A DNA stretch of 64,000 nucleotides, taken from Paludibacterium paludis (GTDB lineage Bacteria; Pseudomonadota; Gammaproteobacteria; Burkholderiales; Chromobacteriaceae). Every line of letters starts with the position of its first letter. The first letter of the stretch is position 1. The notes under the pieces were generated by a model. It was not told the origin of the DNA. It saw nothing but the letters and a program-made list of their open reading frames with translations, and did not search any database. Below are positions 1 through 8,692 of this stretch, one piece after another. The translations under genes were made by a program, and so were the position numbers. The stretch lies in assembly GCF_018802605.1 (NCBI RefSeq), contig NZ_CP069161.1:3348001-3412000 (forward strand), read 5' to 3'.

Positions 1-1199
1 GGCTCTCCACGCCGACCGGCGGCGGCACGCCGGTGAACCGCGCCCTGGCGCGCACCTATGCGATGCCCGTCGAACCGATGGAAACGCCGGCGCCGCGCAT
101 CGATACCCGCATCGACGACCAGGAGGAACGCGCGCCATGGCCGGAGCCGGCACCGTCCGCTGCCCGCGAAACGCGCCCGGGCACGGCCGCGCCGCGCCGC
201 GAGGCGCCCGTGCCACCAGCGCCCCCCTCCTTGCAGGAAGACTCCGAAGAGATGGCCAACGAGCTCAAGGAGATCGGTGAGGAAATCAAGCTGCTGCGCA
301 GCCTGCTGCAAAGCCAGCTGGCCAGCTTCGCCTGGTCGGACCTTGACGCGCGCACCCCCAACCGGCTGGAACTCTTCAAGCATCTGCTGGCCATGGGCCT
401 GAGCGCCAACCTGATCCGTCAGTTGATCGACAAGATGCCCGCCCAGTACGAAGGCGATATCGCGCTCAAATGGGCTCGCTCGGCGCTGATGCACAATCTC
501 AAGGTCGCGGACGCCGACCACGACATTCTCGCGCGCGGCGGCATTTATGCGCTGGTCGGCCCCACCGGGGTCGGCAAGACCACCACGGTGGCCAAGCTCG
601 CGGCGCGGGCCACCATGAAGTTCGGCCCGAATCATGTCGCGCTGATCACCACCGACAGCTACCGGATCGGCGCCCAGGACCAGCTGCGCATTTACGGCAA
701 GATCCTCGGCGTGCCGGTGTTCTCCATTCAGAACCAGGCCGACCTGCAACTGACGCTCGCCGATCTGGGCAACCGCCACATCGTGTTCATCGATACGGTC
801 GGCATGGGCCAGCGCGACGCGCGCCTCGCCACCCAGACCGACATGTTCGGCAACGCCGGAACGCGTCCGGTGGAACGCATCCTCGTGATGGCCGCCAACG
901 CCGACGGCCACACCCAGGAAGACGTGGTGCGCCACTACCGCGGCAAGGGACTGGCCGGCTGCATCCTCTCGAAAGTCGACGAATCGGTGTCGATGGGGCC
1001 GAGTCTGGACGTGGTGATCCGCAACCGCATGAAAGTTTTTTACATTACCAACGGCCAGCGGGTGCCCGAAGACATCCACCTGGCCAACGGCAGCTTCCTG
1101 ATCGAGCGGGCGCTCAAGGCGCCCTCGCTGAATTCGCCGTTCGCCCTGCAGCCTGACGAGTTGCCGATCATGAACGCCGCCCAGGCGGGATGGCTATGA
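1..1199 (+). CDS. flhF: FlhF, flagellar SRP-type GTPase (5' end cut by window)
   Basis: SRP-family GTPase that places and numbers polar flagella at the membrane. The reading frame is open to the left edge of the window, so the start lies outside; the first in-window GTG (33) is not a convincing start. The N-terminal third visible is a proline/arginine-rich linker. The G domain follows, with P-loop GPTGVGKTT, the I-box-like segment TTDSYRIGAQDQLRIY, a DTVGMGQRD G3 motif and an SKVDE G4 motif. The last 10 bp overlap flhG. Together with flhG, fliA and motC this is the usual distal part of a polar-flagellum gene cluster. Confidence 0.95.
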   Translation, partial: LSTPTGGGTPVNRALARTYAMPVEPMETPAPRIDTRIDDQEERAPWPEPAPSAARETRPGTAAPRREAPVPPAPPSLQEDSEEMANELKEIGEEIKLLRSLLQSQLASFAWSDLDARTPNRLELFKHLLAMGLSANLIRQLIDKMPAQYEGDIALKWARSALMHNLKVADADHDILARGGIYALVGPTGVGKTTTVAKLAARATMKFGPNHVALITTDSYRIGAQDQLRIYGKILGVPVFSIQNQADLQLTLADLGNRHIVFIDTVGMGQRDARLATQTDMFGNAGTRPVERILVMAANADGHTQEDVVRHYRGKGLAGCILSKVDESVSMGPSLDVVIRNRMKVFYITNGQRVPEDIHLANGSFLIERALKAPSLNSPFALQPDELPIMNAAQAGWL

Positions 1200-2074
1200 T
1201 CCGGGATCAGGATCAGGCCGCCAGCTTGCGCAGGATGGCCGCGGGCTCCCTGCGCGCGCCAAGCTTCGCCTTCATCGGCAGCCCGGGCTGCGGCGTCACC
1301 ACCATCGTTGCCGAGTTGTCCACGTCGCTGGCCCTCAATGGCGCCCGTCCGATGGCGATCGACGGCTGCGCCGGCCAGCACCTCGCGCGCTGTCTTGGCG
1401 TGCCGGCCACCGCCACGCTGGAATCCCAGGTGGTGAGTCTTGCCGGCCTCGACGAGATGATGACCCGCTCCCGGCACGACGTCACCCTGGTCAATCTTTA
1501 TGCGCGCCCGGAAGAACGCGCGCTGTTTTCGGCCCAGCTGTGGCTGAGGCTGGGCGGCGCGTTCGCGGCGCTGGAACGCGACGCTTCCGTCTTGCTCGTC
1601 GATGCGCCCGATCCGGCCTTCGACCCGATTCCCGCATCGGTCGCCGACAACCTCGTCCTCATTCTGTCTCCCGCCCCCGAATCCCTGACCGGGGCCTACG
1701 CCGCGATCAAGCGCCTGTCCACCCAGTTCGGGCGCCAGTGCTTCAACGTGCTGATCAACCGCGCGCGTCACCTGGAAGAGGCGCGTGAATTGTTTGCCCG
1801 TCTGTCATCTGTCGCGGCGGAGTTTTTGGCAGTATCCTTGCGCTGGGTAGGGTTTGTCCCCGAAGATAACGCCATCCGCCGCAGCCAGACCTTGCACCGT
1901 CCGCTGATGGAAGCCTTCGTGCAGAGCGAGGCGGCGGCCGCCTTCGGACAACTCGGACTGGTGCTGCCGCAGTGGCACACCCCGGAAACCGGGCGCATCA
2001 GTACAGGATTCATGGACATGTTGATTGCCGCATCACGCGACTGGGCCGAGCAAGGGGTCAGGGAATGGCCGTAA
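1190..2074 (+). CDS. flhG: FlhG/FleN-like MinD-family protein with degenerate P-loop
   Basis: 294 aa. Position between flhF and fliA and the MinD/ParA-like layout identify it as the FlhG partner that limits flagellar number by acting on FlhF. The fold is visible from the switch II region (LLVDAPDPAFDP) and the NVLINRAR segment. The deviant Walker A motif, normally GKGGVGKTT, here reads GSPGCGVTT (residues 30-38), so both signature lysines are replaced (S31, V36). ATP binding in the usual way is therefore doubtful. The start ATG at 1190 overlaps flhF, and the 3' end overlaps fliA, which suggests translational coupling. The family call is from position and overall pattern; the activity is unknown. 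Confidence 0.8.
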   Translation: MAMIRDQDQAASLRRMAAGSLRAPSFAFIGSPGCGVTTIVAELSTSLALNGARPMAIDGCAGQHLARCLGVPATATLESQVVSLAGLDEMMTRSRHDVTLVNLYARPEERALFSAQLWLRLGGAFAALERDASVLLVDAPDPAFDPIPASVADNLVLILSPAPESLTGAYAAIKRLSTQFGRQCFNVLINRARHLEEARELFARLSSVAAEFLAVSLRWVGFVPEDNAIRRSQTLHRPLMEAFVQSEAAAAFGQLGLVLPQWHTPETGRISTGFMDMLIAASRDWAEQGVREWP

Positions 2075-2826
2075 AGCGCGCGCTCCACAAGGAGTTGTCA
2101 TACCTTCCGTCGACGCAAGCGGACGGCGAGACCGAAATCGATATCCAGCACTACGCGCCACTGGTCAAGAAGATCGCCGGTGTGCTGATGGCGCGCCTTC
2201 CCCCTTCGGTGGAAATGGATGATCTGGTTCAGGTCGGCATCATCGGCCTGCTGGAAGCGGCCCGGCAGTTCGATCCCGCCCAGGGCGTGCTGTTCGAAAC
2301 CTTCGCCAGCCAGCGCATCCGCGGCGCCATGCTCGACGAATTGCGCCGCATCGACTGGATGCCTCGGCAGGCCCGGCGCAACTCGCGCCAGATCGAAGAG
2401 GCGATCGTCGCGCTCGAGCAGCGTTTCGGACACGCGCCGCGCGAATCGGATATCGCCGACGAACTGGGACTGAGCCTCGCCGACTACCAGAGCATGCTGG
2501 GCGATTGCCGGGGACTCTCCCTGGTGCATTACGAAGATTTCTCCGGGGAGGACGGCGAAGCGCTGGAAAATCCCCTGGCCAACATCGCCGACCCGTCCGC
2601 CCCGGACCCGCTGGGCGTTCTGGCCGACGAAGGGTTTCGGGAAGCGCTGATCGCCGCCATCAAGGGATTGCCGGAGCGCGACCAAATCGTCATGTCGTTG
2701 TACTATGAACAGGAATTGAACCTGAAGGAAATCGGGGCGGTGCTGGGGGTGTCCGAATCGAGGGTCTGCCAGCTGCACAGCCAGGCGGTGACGCGACTGC
2801 GGGCGAAGCTGGCAGAATGGATCTGA
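2065..2826 (+). CDS. fliA: RNA polymerase sigma-28 factor FliA
   Basis: 253 aa, normal length for FliA. Sigma factor for late flagellar genes (flagellin, motility and chemotaxis). Region 2 contains HYAPLVKKIAGVLMARLP, the core-binding DLVQVGIIGLLEAARQFD and the -10 reading segment FETFASQRIRGAMLDELR. Region 3 begins near RRNSRQIEEAI. Region 4 is the helix-turn-helix LNLKEIGAVLGVSESRVCQL. The ATG at 2065 lies inside the end of flhG; an earlier in-frame start would only add flhG-overlapping sequence without family similarity. Confidence 0.96.
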   Translation: MAVKRALHKELSYLPSTQADGETEIDIQHYAPLVKKIAGVLMARLPPSVEMDDLVQVGIIGLLEAARQFDPAQGVLFETFASQRIRGAMLDELRRIDWMPRQARRNSRQIEEAIVALEQRFGHAPRESDIADELGLSLADYQSMLGDCRGLSLVHYEDFSGEDGEALENPLANIADPSAPDPLGVLADEGFREALIAAIKGLPERDQIVMSLYYEQELNLKEIGAVLGVSESRVCQLHSQAVTRLRAKLAEWI

Positions 2827-2888
2827 TCCCCCGTCGAAAACCAAACCGGACATGGTGTCCGGACAAGTGAGAATACTGGAAACAGGTC

Positions 2889-3638
2889 GTGGATAAAATC
2901 AGCATCATTGCAATCATCGGGGGGGTTTCGGCCATCGTGGCCGGACAGGCGCTCGAAGGCGGGAATGTCGCATCGCTTCTGCAACTGACCGCATTCATGA
3001 TTGTCATTGGCGGAACGCTCAGCGCGGTGATGCTGCAAAGCACTCCACGCCAGTTCCTGACCGGACTGAAGATGCTGCGCTGGATTTTCGTGCCGCCGCC
3101 CAACGATGCGGAAAAGCAGATCCGCGACATCATCGGCTGGAGCCAGGGCGCGCGCCGCGGCGGCCTGCTGTCGCTGGAGCCGCAGGTGGGCGTGCAGACC
3201 GACCCCTTCACCCGCAAGGCTCTGCAGATGCTTGTCGACGGCGGCGAGCCGGATACCATCCGCGCGGTCATGGATGTCGAACTGTCGATGTTCGAGCACG
3301 CCCGCAAACAGTCCGCGAAAATCTGGGACGCCGCGGGCGGTTACGCGCCCACCATGGGGATTCTCGGCGCGGTGCTCGGCCTGATCCACGTGATGGAAAA
3401 CCTCAGCGATCCGTCAAAGCTCGGCGCGGGGATCGCCGTGGCCTTCGTGGCCACCGTCTACGGGGTCGGCTCGGCCAACCTGCTGTTCCTGCCGATCGGC
3501 GCCAAACTCAAGAACATCATCGCCTCGGAAGTGGCGATGAAGGACCTGATCGTCGAGGGCATCGTCGCCATCGCCAATGGCGAAAACCCCCGAATCATCG
3601 AAAGCCGGCTGCGCGGCTTCCTCGCCCTGCACAACTGA
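2889..3638 (+). CDS. motC: Flagellar motor stator protein of the MotC/MotA type
   Basis: 249 aa, GTG start (GTGGATAAAATC). Inner-membrane proton-channel subunit of the flagellar stator. Hydrophobic segments lie near residues 4-21 and 32-50. After the cytoplasmic loop come two more helices, around GYAPTMGILGAVLGLIHVM and AVAFVATVYGVGSANLLFLP, in the MotA family arrangement. Its place right after fliA matches motC of Pseudomonas-type clusters. The expected partner (MotD, an OmpA-like peptidoglycan anchor) does not follow: the next gene is convergent and unrelated. A partner must be encoded elsewhere. Confidence 0.9.
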   Translation: MDKISIIAIIGGVSAIVAGQALEGGNVASLLQLTAFMIVIGGTLSAVMLQSTPRQFLTGLKMLRWIFVPPPNDAEKQIRDIIGWSQGARRGGLLSLEPQVGVQTDPFTRKALQMLVDGGEPDTIRAVMDVELSMFEHARKQSAKIWDAAGGYAPTMGILGAVLGLIHVMENLSDPSKLGAGIAVAFVATVYGVGSANLLFLPIGAKLKNIIASEVAMKDLIVEGIVAIANGENPRIIESRLRGFLALHN

Positions 3639-3643
3639 CCCGG

Positions 3644-5044
3644 TCACTCCTCGAGAAGCCGCAGCGCCGTATTGGCCTGCGGCTTTTTCATCCAGGCGGT
3701 GAACAGCTTGTAAATATCCCGATCAAACATCGGCACGCCCTCGAGCGAGTCCCCCCCTTTGACGCGCGAGCCGAGGTAGCACCAGCGGTCGAACACATGC
3801 TCAACCATCTCGCCGGTCACTTCGTCGGACTCCTCGATGACCACCGCGCCCGGGTAGGGCCAACTCTTCACCTTGAGGCGCGCCAGCGCCGACATCAACC
3901 GGGCATTGTGCTGCATCGCCGGCTCCTTGCCGATGCAGGCCCCCCGGCATTTGCCGACGGCATGGGCCGAACAGGGGCGGCCCTTGCGGCTGGTCACGGT
4001 CTCCACCCCCAGCCGGGCCTGGCACAGTTTGTGCGCCTCGGCCAGATCCTTCAGCACCCGCCGGGCTTCGCGCGCATTGCCGAACAGGCCGTACAACGCA
4101 TCCACCCGCGAGAAATCCACATCCTCGGCATACACCATGCGCGGCACCACAAAGCCGTCCTCGCCCTCGGCCAGTTGCAGCGAGCACAAATCCTTGTTGG
4201 CCCGTCCGCGGACATTCACCAGCGGCTCCAGGCTGCGCACCAGCCGCAGCTCCATCAGGTGCGAGCCGAATTCACCGAGGGTTTCGCGCCATTCGACACG
4301 GCGGATCGTCCGGGGAATGCGGGCATGCCTCTCCTTGCCCTTCCCTTCCGAGAAATGCGCCAGCACCCGGCTGCGGATATTGTCGGCGGATCCGACATAC
4401 AGCGGCATGTCGTCATCCCCGAAAAAGAGGTAAACGCCCGGCATGTCCGGCAAACGATCCATCACCTCCGGATCCAGCCCGGGAGGCGCGACAGGACGGG
4501 CCGCGAGACGCGCGACCTCCCGCGCGACGGTCTCGTCGCCCAACTCCCGCGCGGCGTGGCCGAGAAACAGATACACCGCTTCGGCATCCGCCATGGCCCG
4601 GTGGCGGCTCGGCAGGCTCAGGCCGTGCCGTTCGATCAGGCTGTCAAGGCTGTGCTTGAAAAACGCCGGGTACAAGCGCCGCGACAATTTGACCGTGCAC
4701 AGCAGGTCGCTCTGGAACGTCAGCCCCGCACGCCGGAATTCATTTTTCAGGAAACCGTAGTCGAAACGCACATTGTGGGCGATGAGCAAACGGCCCTGCA
4801 GACGCTCCCACAGCTCTTCGGCCAGCGAGGCGAACTCCGGAGCCTGCCCCACCATGTCATCCGAGATGCCTGTCATGCGCTCGATGAACGGCGGAATGGG
4901 CTTGCCCGGATTGACCAGGGATTCGAAACGCTCGACACACTCCCCGTCGATGAACAGGATGCCGATTTCGGTGATGCGGTCGCGGGTGATGTGTCCCCCG
5001 GTGGTTTCCAGGTCGACAATGGCGCAGGGGCGATCAAACAGCAT
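3644..5044 (-). CDS. DnaQ-like 3'-5' exonuclease fused to a UvrC/Cho-type GIY-YIG domain
   Basis: 466 aa. Residues 1-170 are a DEDD exonuclease: Exo I VDLETTGG (D11, E13), Exo II AHNVRFDYGFL and Exo III HRAMADAEA. From about residue 200 comes a GIY-YIG endonuclease module (GVYLFFGDDDMPLYVGSADN), then a UvrC-N-like cysteine segment (RPCSAHAVGKCRGACIGK). This fusion is common in beta- and gammaproteobacteria as a Cho-like nuclease; a role in repair or proofreading is inferred, not proven. It converges on motC with a gap of only 5 bp. Confidence 0.9.
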   Translation of the reverse strand: MLFDRPCAIVDLETTGGHITRDRITEIGILFIDGECVERFESLVNPGKPIPPFIERMTGISDDMVGQAPEFASLAEELWERLQGRLLIAHNVRFDYGFLKNEFRRAGLTFQSDLLCTVKLSRRLYPAFFKHSLDSLIERHGLSLPSRHRAMADAEAVYLFLGHAARELGDETVAREVARLAARPVAPPGLDPEVMDRLPDMPGVYLFFGDDDMPLYVGSADNIRSRVLAHFSEGKGKERHARIPRTIRRVEWRETLGEFGSHLMELRLVRSLEPLVNVRGRANKDLCSLQLAEGEDGFVVPRMVYAEDVDFSRVDALYGLFGNAREARRVLKDLAEAHKLCQARLGVETVTSRKGRPCSAHAVGKCRGACIGKEPAMQHNARLMSALARLKVKSWPYPGAVVIEESDEVTGEMVEHVFDRWCYLGSRVKGGDSLEGVPMFDRDIYKLFTAWMKKPQANTALRLLEE

Positions 5045-5125
5045 GGAAGGTAGGTCTCAGTAGCGAAAGGCGCACAACATAATGCCTCAATTTTACGGCT
5101 TCGGCAGGAAATTTCCTAATACGTA

Positions 5126-5154
5126 TTGACAGCCTGCCGGAGGGTCTATAAAAT
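5126..5154 (+). promoter_or_regulatory. Sigma-70 promoter of the tRNA operon
   Basis: TTGACA (5126-5131), a 17-bp spacer and TAAAAT (5149-5154), inside TATAAAAT. A GC-rich stretch (CCGCC) follows the -10 box, as in discriminators of stringently controlled stable-RNA promoters. The first tRNA begins 40 bp downstream. Confidence 0.8.
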
Positions 5155-5194
5155 CCGCCTTCTCTTGAACGACGAAAGTCGTACAAGAAACAGC

Positions 5195-5271
5195 GCACCC
5201 GTAGCTCAGTTGGATAGAGTATCTGGCTACGAACCAGAGGGTCGGGCGTTCGAATCGCTCCGGGTGCGCCA
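5195..5271 (+). tRNA. tRNA-Arg (anticodon ACG), copy 1
   Basis: 77 nt with encoded CCA. Acceptor stem GCACCCG/CGGGTGC, anticodon stem TCTGG/CCAGA and loop CTACGAA give anticodon ACG, T-loop TTCGAAT. First of four tRNAs in an Arg-Glu-Arg-Glu row. Confidence 0.97.
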
Positions 5272-5274
5272 GCT

Positions 5275-5349
5275 GTCCCCATAGTTTAGCGGTTAGAACA
5301 CTGCCCTTTCACGGCGGCGGCCGGGGTTCGATTCCCCGTGGGGACGCCA
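5275..5349 (+). tRNA. tRNA-Glu (anticodon TTC), copy 1
   Basis: 75 nt with encoded CCA. Acceptor stem GTCCCCA/TGGGGAC, anticodon loop CTTTCAC with anticodon TTC, T-loop TTCGATT. Three bases separate it from the preceding tRNA-Arg. Confidence 0.97.
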
Positions 5350-5355
5350 AGTCAT

Positions 5356-5432
5356 GCACCCGTAGCTCAGTTGGATAGAGTATCTGGCTACGAACCAGAG
5401 GGTCGGGCGTTCGAATCGCTCCGGGTGCGCCA
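5356..5432 (+). tRNA. tRNA-Arg (anticodon ACG), copy 2
   Basis: The tRNA body reads the same as copy 1, 161 bp downstream of it. Only the few bases outside the tRNA differ. Confidence 0.97.
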
Positions 5433-5435
5433 GTT

Positions 5436-5510
5436 GTCCCCATAGTTTAGCGGTTAGAACACTGCCCTTTCACGGCGGCGGCCGGGGTTCGATTCCCCGT
5501 GGGGACGCCA
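5436..5510 (+). tRNA. tRNA-Glu (anticodon TTC), copy 2
   Basis: Reads the same as the first tRNA-Glu. The Arg-Glu spacer differs by one base (GTT instead of GCT). Last tRNA before the terminator. Confidence 0.97.
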
Positions 5511-5523
5511 GGATTCGGAAATA

Positions 5524-5549
5524 AAGCCACTCGCTCGAGTGGCTTTTTT
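5524..5549 (+). terminator. Rho-independent terminator of the tRNA operon
   Basis: Perfect stem AAGCCACTCG/CGAGTGGCTT followed by a run of T. It starts 13 bp after the last tRNA and ends well before pepP. Confidence 0.93.
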
Positions 5550-5668
5550 CATTTCTCCGCCCTTCCCCACTCGCCAGGCGATGACAAAGGCATCATGGCA
5601 ACTTGCCAGCGATGCCTGTTCTGCCGACAATGGTCTCCGTGTTTCATTTTTTTTCGGAGTTTTCCGTC

Positions 5669-7456
5669 ATGTCCGTCAATCCCCGCCTGGAACGTTTACG
5701 CGCCGCCATGCAATCGGCCGGTGTCGATGCCTGTCTTGTCCCGACCTCCGACCCCCATCTGTCCGAATACCTCCCCTCGCGCTGGCAGGCGCGGGAATGG
5801 CTGTCGGGATTCACCGGGTCGACGGCGACACTGGTGGTCACCCGCGCCTTCGCCGGCTTGTGGGCGGACAGCCGCTATTGGTTGCAGGCCGAAACCGAAC
5901 TGGCGGGCAGCGGCATCGAACTGATGAAGATCCAGACGCTCGCGAGTCCAGGCGGGCATCTTGACTGGCTCGCCGCCAATCTGGCCCCCGGACAGACACT
6001 CGCCGTGGATGGCGATGTGCTGGGACTTGCCCAGGCGCGCGCGCTGGAAGCCGCCGTGAAAAAAGCCGGCGCCGCCCTCAACAGCGCGCTCGATCTGCCC
6101 GGCGCCGTCTGGGATGGCCGTCCCGGCCTGCCCGACGCGCCGATCCATGAGCATCTGCCGCCCTTCGCCACCGTTTCCCGGGCCGAACACCTCAAGGCCG
6201 TGCGCGCGGCGATGCAAGAAGCCGGCGCGACCTGGCATTTTCTGTCGACGGTGGACGATGTCGCCTGGCTCTTCAATCTGCGCGGCTCGGACGTCAGCTA
6301 CAATCCGGTATTCCTCGCCCATGCGCTGATCGGCCCGGAAGATATCCGGCTGTTCGTGGAACCGGGCAAGATCGACGCGGCGCTGGCGGCACGCCTCGCC
6401 GAAGACGGCGTGACCGTGCGTCCTTACAGCGAGGCAAAAACCGCGCTGGGTCGGCTCAAGGAGGGCGACACCCTGCTGATCGACCCCAAGCGCATCACGC
6501 TTGGCCTGCGCGGCGCGGTGGGCGCCGGTGCCAGAATCATCGAAGCGATCAATCCGTCGACCCTGATGAAATCGCGCAAAACCGCCGCCGAAGCGGCCAA
6601 TGTGCGCAATGCGATGGAAGAGGACGGCGCCGCGCTGTGCGAATTCTTCGCGTGGTTCGAATCGGCGGTCAACCGCGAAACGATCACGGAACTGACCATC
6701 GACGAACACCTCACCGCCGCGCGCGCGCGGCGCCCGGGCTTCGTGTCGCTCAGTTTCGGCACCATCGCCGGCTTCAACGCCAACGGCGCCTTGCCGCACT
6801 ACCACGCCACCGAAGCGAGCCATAGCGAAATCCGCGGCCAGGGGTTGCTGCTGATCGACTCGGGCGGCCAATACCTTGGCGGCACCACCGACATCACTCG
6901 CGTGGTGGCCGTCGGCGCGCCGACCGAAGCGCAAAAGCGCGACTTCACCCTGGTGCTCAAAGGCGTGATCCAGCTCTCCACGGCACGCTTTCCGCGCGGC
7001 ACGCTCTCGCCGATGCTCGATGCGCTGGCGCGCGCGCCACTGTGGCGCGAGCTGCGCGATTTCGGCCATGGCACCGGCCACGGAGTCGGCTATTTCATGA
7101 ATGTCCACGAGGGGCCGCAAAGCATTTCGCGCGCGATTCCCGATGCCTCGATGGCCATGGAGGCCGGCATGATCACGTCGGTCGAACCGGGCATCTATCG
7201 CACCGGACACTGGGGTGTACGACTGGAAAACCTGGTGCTGAACGTGGACGCCGGGCTGAGCGAATTCGGGGATTTTCTTGGTTTCGAAACCCTGACGCTC
7301 TGCCCGTTCGACACCCGCTGCATCGACACCGGCCTGCTCGAGCCTTCCGAGAAAGCCTGGCTCAACGCGTATCACGCCACTGTGCGTGAGCGGTTGTCGC
7401 CCAAGGTCACGGGCGCCGCGCTGGCATGGCTGCAGAACGCGACGCGGGAAATCTGA
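5669..7456 (+). CDS. pepP: Aminopeptidase P family protein (Xaa-Pro aminopeptidase, M24B)
   Basis: 595 aa, the long form with two creatinase-like N-terminal domains and a C-terminal pita-bread metallopeptidase domain. It removes N-terminal residues preceding proline. Metal and substrate ligands are visible in SGGQYLGGTTDITRV (two Asp), GHGTGHGVGYFMNVHEGP (His) and SVEPGIYRTGHWGVRLEN (two Glu). The start is ATG 5669 (MSVNPRLERLRAAM), with CGGAG 9 bp upstream; an in-frame ATG at 5603 would add residues outside the family. The 3' end overlaps the end of the convergent MFS gene by 50 bp. Confidence 0.95.
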   Translation: MSVNPRLERLRAAMQSAGVDACLVPTSDPHLSEYLPSRWQAREWLSGFTGSTATLVVTRAFAGLWADSRYWLQAETELAGSGIELMKIQTLASPGGHLDWLAANLAPGQTLAVDGDVLGLAQARALEAAVKKAGAALNSALDLPGAVWDGRPGLPDAPIHEHLPPFATVSRAEHLKAVRAAMQEAGATWHFLSTVDDVAWLFNLRGSDVSYNPVFLAHALIGPEDIRLFVEPGKIDAALAARLAEDGVTVRPYSEAKTALGRLKEGDTLLIDPKRITLGLRGAVGAGARIIEAINPSTLMKSRKTAAEAANVRNAMEEDGAALCEFFAWFESAVNRETITELTIDEHLTAARARRPGFVSLSFGTIAGFNANGALPHYHATEASHSEIRGQGLLLIDSGGQYLGGTTDITRVVAVGAPTEAQKRDFTLVLKGVIQLSTARFPRGTLSPMLDALARAPLWRELRDFGHGTGHGVGYFMNVHEGPQSISRAIPDASMAMEAGMITSVEPGIYRTGHWGVRLENLVLNVDAGLSEFGDFLGFETLTLCPFDTRCIDTGLLEPSEKAWLNAYHATVRERLSPKVTGAALAWLQNATREI

Positions 7457-8591
7457 CCCCGCGCGGCGCGGCGCTCCACGCCAGCCGCGCCGCGAAAAAC
7501 AGAGCCAGACACGACAGCCACAACGCGCCGTCCAGGCCGCCCAGCGCCCGCACCGACACGGCGGCGGCGACCGGACCGGCCAGTTGGCCCGCCGCATAGC
7601 CCGAGGTGAGCAGGGCCGGCACCCTGCCGGCCTCTTCGGGCGCCGACGCCCGTCCCGCCTCGATCGCCAGCGCCACCACGCCCATGAATCCGCCGCCGGT
7701 GAGCAGGGCTTCCAGCACCAGGCCGGAAATCCCGGAAAAGAGGCAACTGGACGCCACGCCCGCCCCTTGCAGCAACAGCAGCACGGACAAACGGTGTGCA
7801 GCCGACCCGAGACGGACCGACAAGGCGCAAAGACCGAGACCCAGCGTCGCCGCGATGCCGAACACCGGCCAGACGAGACTGGCGGCGATACCGTGAGGCA
7901 GTCGTTCGGCCGCCATGTGCGACAGGAACGTGGCGGGAATGATGTAGCCGAATCCGGCCAGGGAATACGCAGCGAGAATCCGCCGGAAGGCGCTTTCGCG
8001 CGGCATGGAGGCCGGGCGGGGCGGAGCGCCGCTCTCCCGGCGCGCTGGCAGCGCGGACCACGCGCCACCGACCAACAGCGCGGCCAGCGAGGCGTAAGCG
8101 CACCACCCCGCCGCCGCCGACACGCCGGCGGTTTTCAGGGCGAGTCCGGCCAGCCCGCTGATCGCGATGCCGATCCCGGTGCCGGCGAACACGGCAAGGC
8201 TCAGCACCGGCCGGCCGGCCTTCGCAAGTTCTGCCGCGGTCCAGGCCGACACCATCACCAGCACCCAGGCGCTGGCGATGCCCAGGACGAAACGCAAGGC
8301 CGCGTGCCAGAGCCAGCCGCCATCGATGGCCGACAAGGCGGTCAGCGCCACCGTGGCGATGAGGCCGGTCTTCAGCTTTACGGCGCCCCCCCTCCGTGTC
8401 GCCAACGCGTCGAGCGCGCCGACAAGGTAGCCGAGGTAGTTGGCGGCGGCGATCCACGCCGCATCCTGCAGTGTCACCCGGCCTTCGGCCAGCATCACCG
8501 GCAACTGGGGCGTCAGGGCGAAACGTCCGATTCCCATGGCCACGATCAGGGAAACGGTGCCGCACAGCGCGACACGGAGAACGGAGGACAT
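7407..8591 (-). CDS. YbfB/YjiJ-type MFS transporter
   Basis: 394 aa, about 12 hydrophobic segments. The N-terminus carries the family-typical GIGRFALTPQLPVML in helix 1. Substrate unknown; members are annotated as efflux or uptake carriers without proven ligands. It is transcribed away from the LysR gene at 8693 with a 101-bp shared intergenic region, the usual arrangement for a transporter controlled by its neighbour. Tail-to-tail overlap with pepP is 50 bp. Confidence 0.88.
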   Translation of the reverse strand: MSSVLRVALCGTVSLIVAMGIGRFALTPQLPVMLAEGRVTLQDAAWIAAANYLGYLVGALDALATRRGGAVKLKTGLIATVALTALSAIDGGWLWHAALRFVLGIASAWVLVMVSAWTAAELAKAGRPVLSLAVFAGTGIGIAISGLAGLALKTAGVSAAAGWCAYASLAALLVGGAWSALPARRESGAPPRPASMPRESAFRRILAAYSLAGFGYIIPATFLSHMAAERLPHGIAASLVWPVFGIAATLGLGLCALSVRLGSAAHRLSVLLLLQGAGVASSCLFSGISGLVLEALLTGGGFMGVVALAIEAGRASAPEEAGRVPALLTSGYAAGQLAGPVAAAVSVRALGGLDGALWLSCLALFFAARLAWSAAPRGVRFPASRSAAMPARRP

Positions 8592-8654
8592 GGCGGGGCC
8601 TTTCTTGCGCGATCAGTCGGACCCCATGATAATCGGCGCATGTCGACTTCAATA

Positions 8655-8681
8655 GTGAATAATTTTAAGTAAGTCATTCAC
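8655..8681. promoter_or_regulatory. Candidate LysR operator between the MFS and LysR genes
   Basis: Inverted repeat GTGAAT-N15-ATTCAC in the AT-rich part of the divergent intergenic region, ending 11 bp before the LysR start. Size and position suit a LysR-type autoregulatory site; binding is inferred. Confidence 0.45.
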
Positions 8682-8692
8682 GAAACGAGAAT

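Noticed and set aside
5696..8068. 790-codon open frame on the minus strand
   Set aside because: It lies antisense to pepP and in another frame of the MFS gene; composition is Arg/Ala/Gly-rich and has no domain. It exists because GC-rich codon usage suppresses stops on the opposite strand.
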